A stretch of DNA of 16,911 bases, from NCBI GenBank assembly GCA_038323265.1, contig JBBQGT010000069.1, positions 1 through 16,911 of the forward strand, read 5' to 3'. The first letter of the stretch is position 1. The number at the start of each line of letters is the position of its first letter. The translations under genes and the position numbers were made by a program. Source of the stretch: PNKC01 sp038323265 (GTDB lineage Bacteria > Chloroflexota > Dehalococcoidia > Tepidiformales > Tepidiformaceae). Under the pieces are notes generated by a model, which saw only the letters and a list, made by a program, of their open reading frames with translations, was not told the DNA's origin and ran no database searches. Shown one piece after another: positions 1 through 6,455 of this stretch.

Positions 1-416
1 CGTTCGAAGAATACGCCACGCTGGACGACGTGCGTTTCGCCACGCACGCCGCCCGGATCACAAATCAAGACGCGCTCGACGCTCTGATCTCCAACTGGAC
101 TTCGAGTCGCGATCGCTTCGAGGTCGCGGAGATGTTCCAGGCGGCCGGCATCGCGGCGGGAGCGGTGCAGAACGCACGCGACCTGTTCGAGCGGGACCCG
201 CAACTCGCCTCCCGCGAATTCTTTGGCACGCTACACACAGACGGCCGCGGCCAATATGGGTTCGACAAGTTCCCGGCGCTCTTCAATGGTGTGCGGCCGT
301 CGGCGAACGAAGGTGTCCGCCTTCCGGGCGCCGATACGTTCGAAGTCGCCACAAGCTTGATCGGGCTTGCAGACTCCGACGTCGCTGCATTGTTGGCGGA
401 CGGCGCCCTGAGCTAA
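1..416 (+). CDS. Class III CoA-transferase (CaiB/BaiF), C-terminal part only
   Basis: The reading frame is open to the left window edge, so this is the last ~138 residues of a longer protein (the family is usually ~390-410 aa). The sequence fits the C-terminal region of family III CoA-transferases: a 'RFATHAARITNQDALDALI' segment, then 'GIAAGAVQNARDLFERDPQL' followed by 'REFF', which is the usual place for the 'GvpagpVndv..l..dpql.aR' block of these enzymes. Family members move CoA between acyl-CoA and a free carboxylic acid in the cytoplasm. The catalytic Asp lies in the missing N-terminal part, so activity cannot be judged. A second, complete member of the family is encoded at 1712-2905 on the other strand; the two are paralogous but clearly different in sequence here. 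Substrate unknown. Confidence 0.85.
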   Translation, partial: FEEYATLDDVRFATHAARITNQDALDALISNWTSSRDRFEVAEMFQAAGIAAGAVQNARDLFERDPQLASREFFGTLHTDGRGQYGFDKFPALFNGVRPSANEGVRLPGADTFEVATSLIGLADSDVAALLADGALS

Positions 417-488
417 AGCCCGCCCGTCGTTCGTCTTCCATCGGTTGCATTCTGCTACGCTACTCGGCAGCCCTTTCCGGAGTTGCCC

Positions 489-1715
489 GTGGCATTGCGC
501 CTCTATTCTTCCCTCGGCAAGGCGGAACGCGAGTTCGTCCCGCTGGTTCCAGGAACCGTCAAAATGTACGTCTGCGGAGTGACCCCGTACGACGTCACTC
601 ACCTCGGCCACGCCTTCTCTTACGTCCAGTTTGATACTCTTCGGCGCTACCTCACCTGGCTCGGCAACGATGTCCGCTACGTGCAGAACATTACGGACAT
701 CGACGACGACATGATCATGGTTTCGAAGCGCCAGGGCGGGCGGCCGATCGGTGAGATACGCGATGAAAACGACGCGATCTTCCGCAATGACCTCGATATG
801 CTGAACGTCCTGCGACCGACCGAATACCCTCGCGCAACCGATCACATCCCGCAGATCATCGAGACCACGCAGCGGATCATCGATGCCGGCTGCGCCTACG
901 TGGTGGACGGCGATGTGTTTTTTGAAGCGGAGAAATTCGAGCGCTACGGCCAGCTCAACGGGGTGACCGTTGCCGAGTTAGCGAAGCGCGAAAACCCGGA
1001 ATCGAAGCGCGAATGGAAAAAGCGTGGCCCCCTGGACTTCCTGCTGTGGCAGCAGGTTGACCCCGGTGATCCGAGTTGGGAAAGCCCGTGGGGGCCTGGC
1101 CGCCCGGGCTGGAGCATCGAATGTACGGCCATGTCGCAGGCCCATCTCGGTGAGCAGATAGATATCCACGGCGGCGGGCACGACCTGGTTTTCCCGCACC
1201 ACGAAAACGAAATTGCCCAGGCCGAATGCGCTAGCGGCAAAGGCCCATTCTGCGGATGGTGGATGCACAACGGCATGCTCCAACTGGACGGCGTGAAAAT
1301 GAGCAAGTCGCTGGGCAACCTGGTGCTGGCGCGCAACCTCATGGAGCGCTTCGAGCCTGACCATCTGCGGCTTTACCTGCTTTCGCAACAGTACCGCCAG
1401 GACGCCAACTACCACGATGGCGACATGGAAGCATTGCTCGAGCCGTACGGGCGCCTAAAAGCGGCGGTCGGCGCCCCACTGGGCGCTTCACTGCTTCCGC
1501 CTGGCGACGGGCCGGTGCTCAGTCCGTTCATCGCCGCCCTGGACGCTGACTTCGATACGCCGGCCGCGTTGCGAGTGCTAAAGGACGCTGCCGACAGGCA
1601 GATCGTGAACCCCACGGACGACGCGGAACGTGACGAGCTGCGCACGGCGCTTGCGGTTCTTGGATTCGCCTTCGCCGGCGCCCGCGGCCCAGCAAACGGT
1701 GATTTCAAGCCCTAG
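489..1715 (+). CDS. cysS: Cysteinyl-tRNA synthetase-like class I ligase (short, MshC-sized)
   Basis: A 408-residue class I aminoacyl-tRNA synthetase-fold protein. It has the HIGH-type motif HLGH (residues 38-41) and KMSKS (270-274). All four CysRS zinc ligands are in register: Cys29, Cys212, His237 and Glu241, against C28/C209/H234/E238 in E. coli CysRS. The 'HGGGHDLVFPHHENEIAQ' block is CysRS-like. However, the 'VCGVTPYDVTHLGHA' segment, the ~134 residues after KMSKS and the total length resemble MshC, the mycothiol cysteine ligase, whereas CysRS is ~460 aa. The likely role is Cys-tRNA(Cys) formation, because the fourth zinc ligand (Glu) is kept and MshC lacks it. A GTG start at 489 is chosen because GGAG at 479-482 leaves a 6-base spacer; a TTG at 483 would abut the ribosome site. 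The stop overlaps the convergent CoA-transferase gene. Confidence 0.85.
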   Translation: MALRLYSSLGKAEREFVPLVPGTVKMYVCGVTPYDVTHLGHAFSYVQFDTLRRYLTWLGNDVRYVQNITDIDDDMIMVSKRQGGRPIGEIRDENDAIFRNDLDMLNVLRPTEYPRATDHIPQIIETTQRIIDAGCAYVVDGDVFFEAEKFERYGQLNGVTVAELAKRENPESKREWKKRGPLDFLLWQQVDPGDPSWESPWGPGRPGWSIECTAMSQAHLGEQIDIHGGGHDLVFPHHENEIAQAECASGKGPFCGWWMHNGMLQLDGVKMSKSLGNLVLARNLMERFEPDHLRLYLLSQQYRQDANYHDGDMEALLEPYGRLKAAVGAPLGASLLPPGDGPVLSPFIAALDADFDTPAALRVLKDAADRQIVNPTDDAERDELRTALAVLGFAFAGARGPANGDFKP

Positions 1716-2905
1716 TCTGCGGAGGAGATCACGCCAGACGCTTCAAGAGATGTGAGTTCGTCGTCACTTACCCCCACAGACCGAAGGACCTCTAACGTGT
1801 CTGCGCCAAGCTCCGGCGCGGGGGAACTGACTTCGCCAGGCGTCCCGTTCAACTGGACGTGAAGCCCGATGACCCGCTGTTTGCCGAACCGCGGGTGATC
1901 AATTTCAACGATGTAGCCGTTCGCCACGGGCTGCGCTTGGAGCGCTAGAGCTGCGTAGTCGTGCACAACCGACGCCGGCACGTCCGCGAGGCGGAGGCGC
2001 TCGAGCGCTTCGTCCGCCGAATACTGCAAAAAGGCGTCTTCCATCATTCGCTCCAGGTCCGCCCGGTTTTGCCATCGTGGGTAACCGCGGGCGAAGCGCG
2101 GATCGTCGATCAAGTCATCGAGGCCCAGCGCTTTGGCGATGCGCGGCCAGAATTTCTGGTCGATGCCGACGATCATCACCCACCGCTGATCGGCGCACTG
2201 GAAATGCCCGACGGTCGGTGAGGCGCGAAAGTCACGCGCGTGCTCTTCGCCGAAGTGCAGGTAGTGGAGCAACTCCGGGGCTTGGAGAGCGATCTGCGTG
2301 CCCAGCAGAGAGACTTCGATCTTTTGGCCCTCGCCCGTGCGTTCGCGTGCGAACAACGCCGTCATAATGCCGAACGCGAGATTCATTCCACCGGTTTGAT
2401 CTGCAACACCGGGGTACGGCACTTCGGGCCGGAAGCCCGGTCCGCCGCCAGAATGTTGCGCAAAGCCGCTGTAGGCCTGTGAAATCTGGTCGAACGACGG
2501 GTACTTCGCAAGCGGGCCCTTTGTCCCCCAGCCGCTGGCTTCGGCGTAGATGACCTTCGGGTTGCGCGCTCGAAACTCCTCGTACCCAAGTCCCCAGCCC
2601 TCCATCGTTCCAGGGCGGAAGTTCTGAACCACCACGTCGCAGGTGGCCCCCAGCCGAAGCGCCAACTGCTGGCCCTCCTTCGTCCGAAGGTCAATGCAGA
2701 TCGACTTCTTCCCGCGGTCCAGCGCTTCGAAGAAAGCCGAGAACCCGTCCGGCTCGCGCCACATGCGCCGCCCGAAATCGCCGCCGCCCGGCTCCTCGAT
2801 CTTCAGAACCTCGGCGCCCATATCGGCGAGCATGACGGTAGCGAACGGCCCCTGCTGGTAGCGAGTGAAATCGAGGATGCGGACACCGGCGAGTGGCGTG
2901 GTCAT
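1712..2905 (-). CDS. Class III CoA-transferase (CaiB/BaiF family), complete
   Basis: A complete 397-residue family III CoA-transferase. The N-terminus 'PLAGVRILDFTRYQQGPFATVMLADMGAEVLKIE' style Rossmann half is typical, followed by 'RGKKSICIDL' (64-73) and 'NFRPG' (95-99). Asp169 in 'VADQTGG' sits where the catalytic Asp169 of formyl-CoA transferase (Frc) forms the acyl-enzyme anhydride. The expected reaction is reversible CoA transfer from an acyl-CoA donor to a carboxylic acid; the substrate cannot be predicted from motifs. The start is ATG at 2905. No Shine-Dalgarno precedes it, but a TAGACT hexamer lies six bases upstream, suggesting a leaderless mRNA. The gene converges on the ligase gene and shares the CTAG at 1712-1715. 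Its divergent neighbour is the EthD-like gene. Family call is firm, substrate unknown. Confidence 0.93.
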   Translation of the reverse strand: MTTPLAGVRILDFTRYQQGPFATVMLADMGAEVLKIEEPGGGDFGRRMWREPDGFSAFFEALDRGKKSICIDLRTKEGQQLALRLGATCDVVVQNFRPGTMEGWGLGYEEFRARNPKVIYAEASGWGTKGPLAKYPSFDQISQAYSGFAQHSGGGPGFRPEVPYPGVADQTGGMNLAFGIMTALFARERTGEGQKIEVSLLGTQIALQAPELLHYLHFGEEHARDFRASPTVGHFQCADQRWVMIVGIDQKFWPRIAKALGLDDLIDDPRFARGYPRWQNRADLERMMEDAFLQYSADEALERLRLADVPASVVHDYAALALQAQPVANGYIVEIDHPRFGKQRVIGLHVQLNGTPGEVSSPAPELGADTLEVLRSVGVSDDELTSLEASGVISSAD

Positions 2906-2911
2906 GGCCCG

Positions 2912-2917
2912 AGTCTA
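2912..2917 (-). promoter_or_regulatory. Candidate -10 element for a leaderless CoA-transferase mRNA
   Basis: On the minus strand the hexamer TAGACT (4 of 6 matches to TATAAT, with the diagnostic TA...T) is followed by exactly six bases and then the ATG at 2905. That spacing puts the transcription start on the A of the start codon. No purine-rich ribosome site is visible between it and the start. No convincing -35 element is seen 16-18 bases upstream. Confidence 0.4.
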
Positions 2918-2949
2918 CCGGACGACCGGCATTAGCAGTCATTGCTGAC

Positions 2950-2965
2950 TTGGTCGCGCGACTAA
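2950..2965. promoter_or_regulatory. Palindromic candidate operator between divergent genes
   Basis: The sequence TTGGTCGCGCGACTAA is a 16-base inverted repeat with a perfect 10-base core (GTCGCGCGAC, 2953-2962), one mismatched pair and matching flanks. It lies in the 105-base gap between the divergent CoA-transferase gene (start 2905) and EthD-like gene (start 3011). A dimeric repressor such as a TetR- or GntR-type protein could bind there and control one or both genes. No regulator gene is adjacent, so this is inference from symmetry and position. Confidence 0.35.
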
Positions 2966-3010
2966 GGCACACTGCTCGGAGCCGGGACGCTGCCCGGTGG
3001 AGGTATCGTG

Positions 3011-3673
3011 ATGACTAAGGTGCTCGCCCTCGTGCGTAGAGGGCTGGATGTCGAACGCTCCGCGTTTGGGCCGGCCTACATGGCTGCCGCCGCCACCATG
3101 AAGGCGGCGCCGGGAGTGCAGCACCTCATCATTAATCCTGTCGATGTGTCAGCCGAGGACGCCGGATTGCGCCCCGGAGGCGAACCGGCATTTGATGCCG
3201 TAGTCGAACTCTGGACGGACACCGCGGACCACGCCGTCTCGCTGCTAAGTCAGCAGGCGGAACTCGTCAGCCAAAGCCACGCCTATCTGGTCGAAGAAAA
3301 GGTTGAGCGCGAATTCGAAAGGACGTGGCCGATTGGCGAGCGTTCGCCCGGCGTCAAGTCGTTCTTCCTCGCCCTACGCAACCCCGCCATGACGCACGAG
3401 GAGTTCGCGCGCTACTGGGGTGAGCAGCACGCGCCCCTGGCTCTTAAAATCCACATCGGCATGTGGCGCTACACCCGCAACGTCGTCACGAAGGCGCTCA
3501 CGCCTGACGCCCCGGACTGGGATGGCATGGCCATCCTCCATTTTCGCTCGGCGTACGACCTGCGCGAGCGCTTCTACGATTCGGACGAGGGCCGGCGCGC
3601 CATCGCTGCCGATGTCGCGAAGTTCAGCGGCGGCGGCCGAGCGCTGCACTCCAGCGAGTGGGTGCTGCGCTAG
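3011..3673 (+). CDS. Two-domain EthD-like (dimeric alpha/beta barrel) protein
   Basis: A 220-residue protein built from two ferredoxin-like halves. The second half (about residues 114-218) carries the recognisable EthD signature 'MTHEEFARYWGEQHAPLA', with the conserved His of 'W..xHaPLA', then 'IGMWRYTRNVV'. The first half (1-95) looks like a degenerate copy (MTKVLALVRRGL followed by GVQHLIIN). EthD-domain proteins are small dimeric alpha/beta-barrel proteins found beside catabolic oxygenases; the catalytic role is often unknown. Fusion of two domains would give an internal pseudo-dimer. The start is ATG 3011, with GGAGG at 2999-3003 giving a 7-base spacer; the overlapping GTG at 3008 has only four bases. 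The gene converges on the SDR gene and shares CTAG at 3670-3673. Function beyond the fold is not known. Confidence 0.8.
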   Translation: MTKVLALVRRGLDVERSAFGPAYMAAAATMKAAPGVQHLIINPVDVSAEDAGLRPGGEPAFDAVVELWTDTADHAVSLLSQQAELVSQSHAYLVEEKVEREFERTWPIGERSPGVKSFFLALRNPAMTHEEFARYWGEQHAPLALKIHIGMWRYTRNVVTKALTPDAPDWDGMAILHFRSAYDLRERFYDSDEGRRAIAADVAKFSGGGRALHSSEWVLR

Positions 3674-4539
3674 CGAGCTTCGCGCGCGTCCCGCTCTGCC
3701 AGAAGCCTGTGTGGCACGGCCGGGTTGCGCCCTTCCCACATGCGATCGTGGCCCATCTTTGTCCATTCATACATAACCGTTTGGGCGGCCAGCACGTAGA
3801 AGCGTTGTTCCCGCACCGCCCTAAACACCTGCTCGGCCATCTCCGCAGGTGGGAACGAATCCGCCGGAAAGGCCGTCGATCCCCGCTCCGCAAGGGCGTG
3901 CTTCTCACCGCTCTCGCTGCCTTCCGGCCGGTTCCGTTCGGCGGCGAAGATCTGTGTGGTCACCGCGCCCGGGCAGAGAACCGAGGCGCTTACTTTCGAC
4001 TGCCGCACCACAAGGTCGCGGTAGAGGCTCTCGCTTAGTGAAAGGCACGCATGCTTGGAGGCGTCGTACACGGCGCTGCCCGAACCGCCGGTCACCAGCC
4101 CGGCCATCGACGCGGTGTTTACGATGTGGCCTTCCTGTCCCCCCGCCAGCATGCTTGGGACAAACGCCCGAATCCCGTGCACCACGCCCATCACGTTGAC
4201 CGAAAACACCCAATTCCAGTCCGTCGATGTGTGTTCCCAGGTCGGGCGCTCGCGGTTGAGCACGCCCGCGTTGTTGCAGAGCAGGTGCACGGCCCCGAAC
4301 TCCGCGAATGTCGCCGCCGCTGCCGCTTCCACCTCGGCTTCGTTCGAAACGTCCAGACGGCGCGAGCTCACCGTGAAGCCGCGTTCCGCGAGCGTGGCCG
4401 TAGCAGCGCCCAACGCAGCCTCCTCGATGTCGCAGAGCACGACGGTCATCCCTTCGCTTGCGGCGCGTTCCGCCAGCGCAAAGCCGATGCCGCTGGCGGC
4501 CCCCGTTATCACTGCGACTCGTCCCCCAAATTCGTCCAA
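3670..4539 (-). CDS. Short-chain dehydrogenase/reductase (classical SDR)
   Basis: A 289-residue classical SDR with a C-terminal extension. The cofactor motif TGAASGIG is at residues 12-19. Asp37 at the end of beta-2 favours NAD(H) over NADP(H). NNAG is at 89-92, Asn115 is in 'SVNVMG', and the Ser144, Tyr158 and Lys162 catalytic set lies in 'NTASMAG' and 'YDASK'. The expected activity is NAD-dependent oxidation or reduction of an alcohol/ketone; the substrate is unknown. The last ~90 residues, including a 'MYEWTKMGHDRMWEGRNP' segment, go beyond the core fold and resemble the tails of catabolic SDRs. The start is TTG 4539, because AAGGAGG on the minus strand (4552-4546) leaves a 6-base spacer. 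The closest neighbour is the EthD-like gene, whose stop it overlaps. Confidence 0.92.
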   Translation of the reverse strand: MDEFGGRVAVITGAASGIGFALAERAASEGMTVVLCDIEEAALGAATATLAERGFTVSSRRLDVSNEAEVEAAAAATFAEFGAVHLLCNNAGVLNRERPTWEHTSTDWNWVFSVNVMGVVHGIRAFVPSMLAGGQEGHIVNTASMAGLVTGGSGSAVYDASKHACLSLSESLYRDLVVRQSKVSASVLCPGAVTTQIFAAERNRPEGSESGEKHALAERGSTAFPADSFPPAEMAEQVFRAVREQRFYVLAAQTVMYEWTKMGHDRMWEGRNPAVPHRLLAERDAREAR

Positions 4540-4675
4540 ACAAAGCCTCCTTCAGTGTCCGCGTCCGCCCGCCAACTGGTCTAAGTTCGCGGAGCCTACC
4601 AGAGCGCGCGATCGTTGGCGCGGGCGTCTAGCGCTGCTCGCGAGCCTCGATCCCGGGCCCGAATTTCAGGCGTAG

Positions 4676-4714
4676 AGTTGGCCCCGGCGCCACCAGGGGC
4701 CCAACTTTTGTTGT
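4676..4714 (+). terminator. Intrinsic terminator-like hairpin in a divergent intergenic region
   Basis: A ten-base-pair stem with one bulged C: 4676-4685 pairs with 4696-4706, with C4700 unpaired. The loop is ten bases (4686-4695), and the right arm runs directly into TTTTGTTGT. Only the plus-strand orientation has the T-rich tail. It lies between the divergent SDR (start 4539) and metallopeptidase-like (start 4762) genes, where no upstream plus-strand gene needs ending. It is therefore either a leader attenuator for the gene at 4762 or the end of a short unannotated transcript. The rest of the 4540-4761 gap shows no RNA gene that I recognise. Confidence 0.5.
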
Positions 4715-4761
4715 CGGACCGCGACACCCGGAGACGCCAGCCACCTTCAAGATAGGCGTGC

Positions 4762-5355
4762 ATGTACCGCTACCAGCCTCTCCTCTTTCAACCCGTGCCT
4801 TCGCTCGTCGGTTTTTCGCTCACTGAAATGATCGAAGAAGTCCGTTCCGTGCACTTCCCGGAACTCGAAGGCGAGAGCGTCGAAGTCCGCTTCGCCGCAG
4901 AGCAACCCCTCGCATATGTGGCCACCGGGTTTATGGGGCAACGCAGGCACCTCGTGGTCTTTCATCCAGTGCTCAACCACCCGCAGACGCCAGTTGAGGT
5001 GCTGCGGTTCATCTGCAAGCACGAACTGACCCACCTCGTGCGCCCGCCCCGTTTGATCCACGGAGCCTACTACGCCCACCCACCCGAGTTTTGGGACCAC
5101 GAGGCCGCAATCGGACCCGAGCGCTACGCCGCCTGGGCATGGATTCATGGCAATTTGAAGGGCTGCGCCGGCCACTCTGCCCGTGGCTACCGTGTCCGAG
5201 CGAAGTGGCGAGCCTTTCGCGAAGCGCCCAGGACGCCGTACACGCCGGAGTTGCCGTTCAACGGTGAACGTTGGGAACGCCTCTGTCCCGGCGACGGTTC
5301 GCAGCTGCAACTGCCGCCCGATTGGGTGGTCCGGCCCCTGCCAATCGGCGCCTGA
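4762..5355 (+). CDS. Putative HExxH zinc metallopeptidase (SprT/YgjP-like)
   Basis: A 197-residue cytoplasmic-looking protein without a signal peptide. It contains HELTH at residues 87-91, the zinc-binding HExxH helix, preceded by the typical hydrophobic 'VEVLRFICKHEL'. A second conserved-looking block 'HPPEFWDHE' (His106, then Phe-Trp) follows ~15 residues later. This resembles the 'H..xFW' block of YgjP/SprT-like minigluzincins, in which that His is the third zinc ligand. By family knowledge it would be a zinc-dependent peptidase or a DNA-protein crosslink-related protein; the actual role is unknown. The start is uncertain: ATG 4762 gives a compact N-terminus but no good ribosome site is seen. 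A terminator-like hairpin lies 50 bases upstream. It is transcribed toward the MFE-2-like SDR gene with a 73-base gap. Confidence 0.6.
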   Translation: MYRYQPLLFQPVPSLVGFSLTEMIEEVRSVHFPELEGESVEVRFAAEQPLAYVATGFMGQRRHLVVFHPVLNHPQTPVEVLRFICKHELTHLVRPPRLIHGAYYAHPPEFWDHEAAIGPERYAAWAWIHGNLKGCAGHSARGYRVRAKWRAFREAPRTPYTPELPFNGERWERLCPGDGSQLQLPPDWVVRPLPIGA

Positions 5356-5428
5356 CCGGACGAGAGGCTCGATCGCCCGCGATCATCTACCATGCCGGAG
5401 CAATCTTGTTCTTGGAGGAACTTGTTTC

Positions 5429-6352
5429 ATGGCAGTTCGACTTGATGGCCAGGTGGCCCTGGTAACCGGCGCCGGACGCGGCCTTGGCCGCGCGTATGCG
5501 CTGGATCTCGCCAAGCATGGCGCGAAAGTAATCGTCAACGACTTCGGCGGCAGCGTCTCGGGCGAAGGCGCCGATGACTCGCCCGCTCAGCAGGTGGTCA
5601 ACGAGATCAAGGCGGCCGGCGGCGAAGCCGTCGCCAACCCAGGCGACGTCGGCAACTACGAAGACTGTTTCAACATGGTGAAGCTCGCAATGGACACCTG
5701 GGGCCGGCTCGACGCGGTCGTCGCCAACGCCGGCATCCTCCGTGACCTCGCTCTCCACAACATGGCCGAAAATGACTGGGACCTGGTCATTCGCACCCAT
5801 CTCAAGCAGTGCTACAACCTCATCCATCATGCGTGGCCCGTCTTCCGTCAGCAGGCCTACGGTCGCGTTGTGATGGCGACTTCCACTTCGGGCCTCGTTG
5901 GCAACTTTGGTCAGGCGAACTATGGCGCGGCGAAAGCGGGCATGTACGGCCTGATGAACGTCGCCAAGATCGAAGGCGAAAAGTACAACATCATGGTCAA
6001 CCTCATTTCGCCCGGAGCGGCCACGCGCATGACCAACAACCTCATGGGCGCGCAGGGTCAGGATGCGGAAGAGCGCCAGGTTGTGATGGGTCCGGAGCAC
6101 GTTGCCCCAGCGGTGACGTATCTTTGTTCGCCCCAGTGCCAGGAAAGCGGCATCTGCATCGACGCCGCTGGCGGACACTATGGCCGCATCGCCATCGTGC
6201 GCAACGGGGGCGTGAACTACGACCCGCATGAGCACAAGGATGCTGACTGGTTCGAAGGCCAGTGGTCGAAGATTACGGACCTTGAGGGTGCTGTCGCCCC
6301 GTGGACCTTCCGCGAAACCCGTGATCAGCACTACGCAGCCAAAAAGGCGTAG
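5429..6352 (+). CDS. SDR family oxidoreductase, MFE-2 type 3-hydroxyacyl-CoA dehydrogenase
   Basis: A 307-residue SDR resembling the (3R)-hydroxyacyl-CoA dehydrogenase domain of peroxisomal multifunctional enzyme type 2. The nucleotide motif TGAGRGLG is at 13-20. 'VIVNDFGG' has Asp38 for NAD. The long 'GSVSGEGADDSPAQQVV' insertion after beta-2 is characteristic of the MFE-2 group. NAG is at 100-102, Ser152 in 'ATSTSG', and Tyr165 and Lys169 in 'YGAAK'. It would oxidise a 3-hydroxyacyl-CoA to 3-ketoacyl-CoA in beta-oxidation, using NAD+. Here it is a stand-alone domain without hydratase or SCP2 domains. The start is ATG 5429, preceded by GGAGGA (5414-5419) with a 9-base spacer. An upstream in-frame extension would overlap the previous gene and is rejected. 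A clear intrinsic terminator follows. Confidence 0.9.
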   Translation: MAVRLDGQVALVTGAGRGLGRAYALDLAKHGAKVIVNDFGGSVSGEGADDSPAQQVVNEIKAAGGEAVANPGDVGNYEDCFNMVKLAMDTWGRLDAVVANAGILRDLALHNMAENDWDLVIRTHLKQCYNLIHHAWPVFRQQAYGRVVMATSTSGLVGNFGQANYGAAKAGMYGLMNVAKIEGEKYNIMVNLISPGAATRMTNNLMGAQGQDAEERQVVMGPEHVAPAVTYLCSPQCQESGICIDAAGGHYGRIAIVRNGGVNYDPHEHKDADWFEGQWSKITDLEGAVAPWTFRETRDQHYAAKKA

Positions 6353-6380
6353 CGTCCCCCTCCCCGCGAATTTTCGAAGA

Positions 6381-6410
6381 GGCCCTCCACCTGGAGGGCC
6401 CTTTCGTTTT
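6381..6410 (+). terminator. Rho-independent terminator after the MFE-2-like SDR gene
   Basis: GGCCCTCC (6381-6388) and GGAGGGCC (6393-6400) form a perfect eight-base-pair stem with a four-base loop, which can extend by a closing A-T pair. It is followed by CTTTCGTTTT. It begins 28 bases after the stop of the SDR gene and precedes the GDPD start by 45 bases, so it separates the two transcription units. Confidence 0.88.
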
Positions 6411-6442
6411 CGCCCCAAGTGTCCTCGTTCACACGCGGCCGC

Positions 6443-6448
6443 TAAGCT
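6443..6448 (+). promoter_or_regulatory. Candidate -10 element for a leaderless GDPD-family mRNA
   Basis: TAAGCT is followed by seven bases and then ATG at 6456. There is no Shine-Dalgarno sequence before the start, and the terminator of the previous gene ends 32 bases upstream, so a promoter must lie in this short gap. The -35 region is not recognisable. The hexamer and spacing match the pattern seen before 2905, 9033 and 13304. Confidence 0.4.
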
Positions 6449-6455
6449 ACGGCGC

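Noticed and set aside
441..488. A promoter with TTGCAT at 445-450 upstream of the cysS-like gene.
   Set aside because: No -10 element occurs at an acceptable distance; TACGCT at 456-461 is only five bases away.
5183..5428. N-terminal extension of the MFE-2-like SDR.
   Set aside because: It overlaps the metallopeptidase-like gene, is Arg/Ser/Pro-rich, and the internal ATG 5429 has a good GGAGGA and begins with the standard SDR N-terminus.
6228..6455. N-terminal extension of the GDPD protein.
   Set aside because: It would translate through the end of the SDR gene and its terminator; the family N-terminus begins at ATG 6456.
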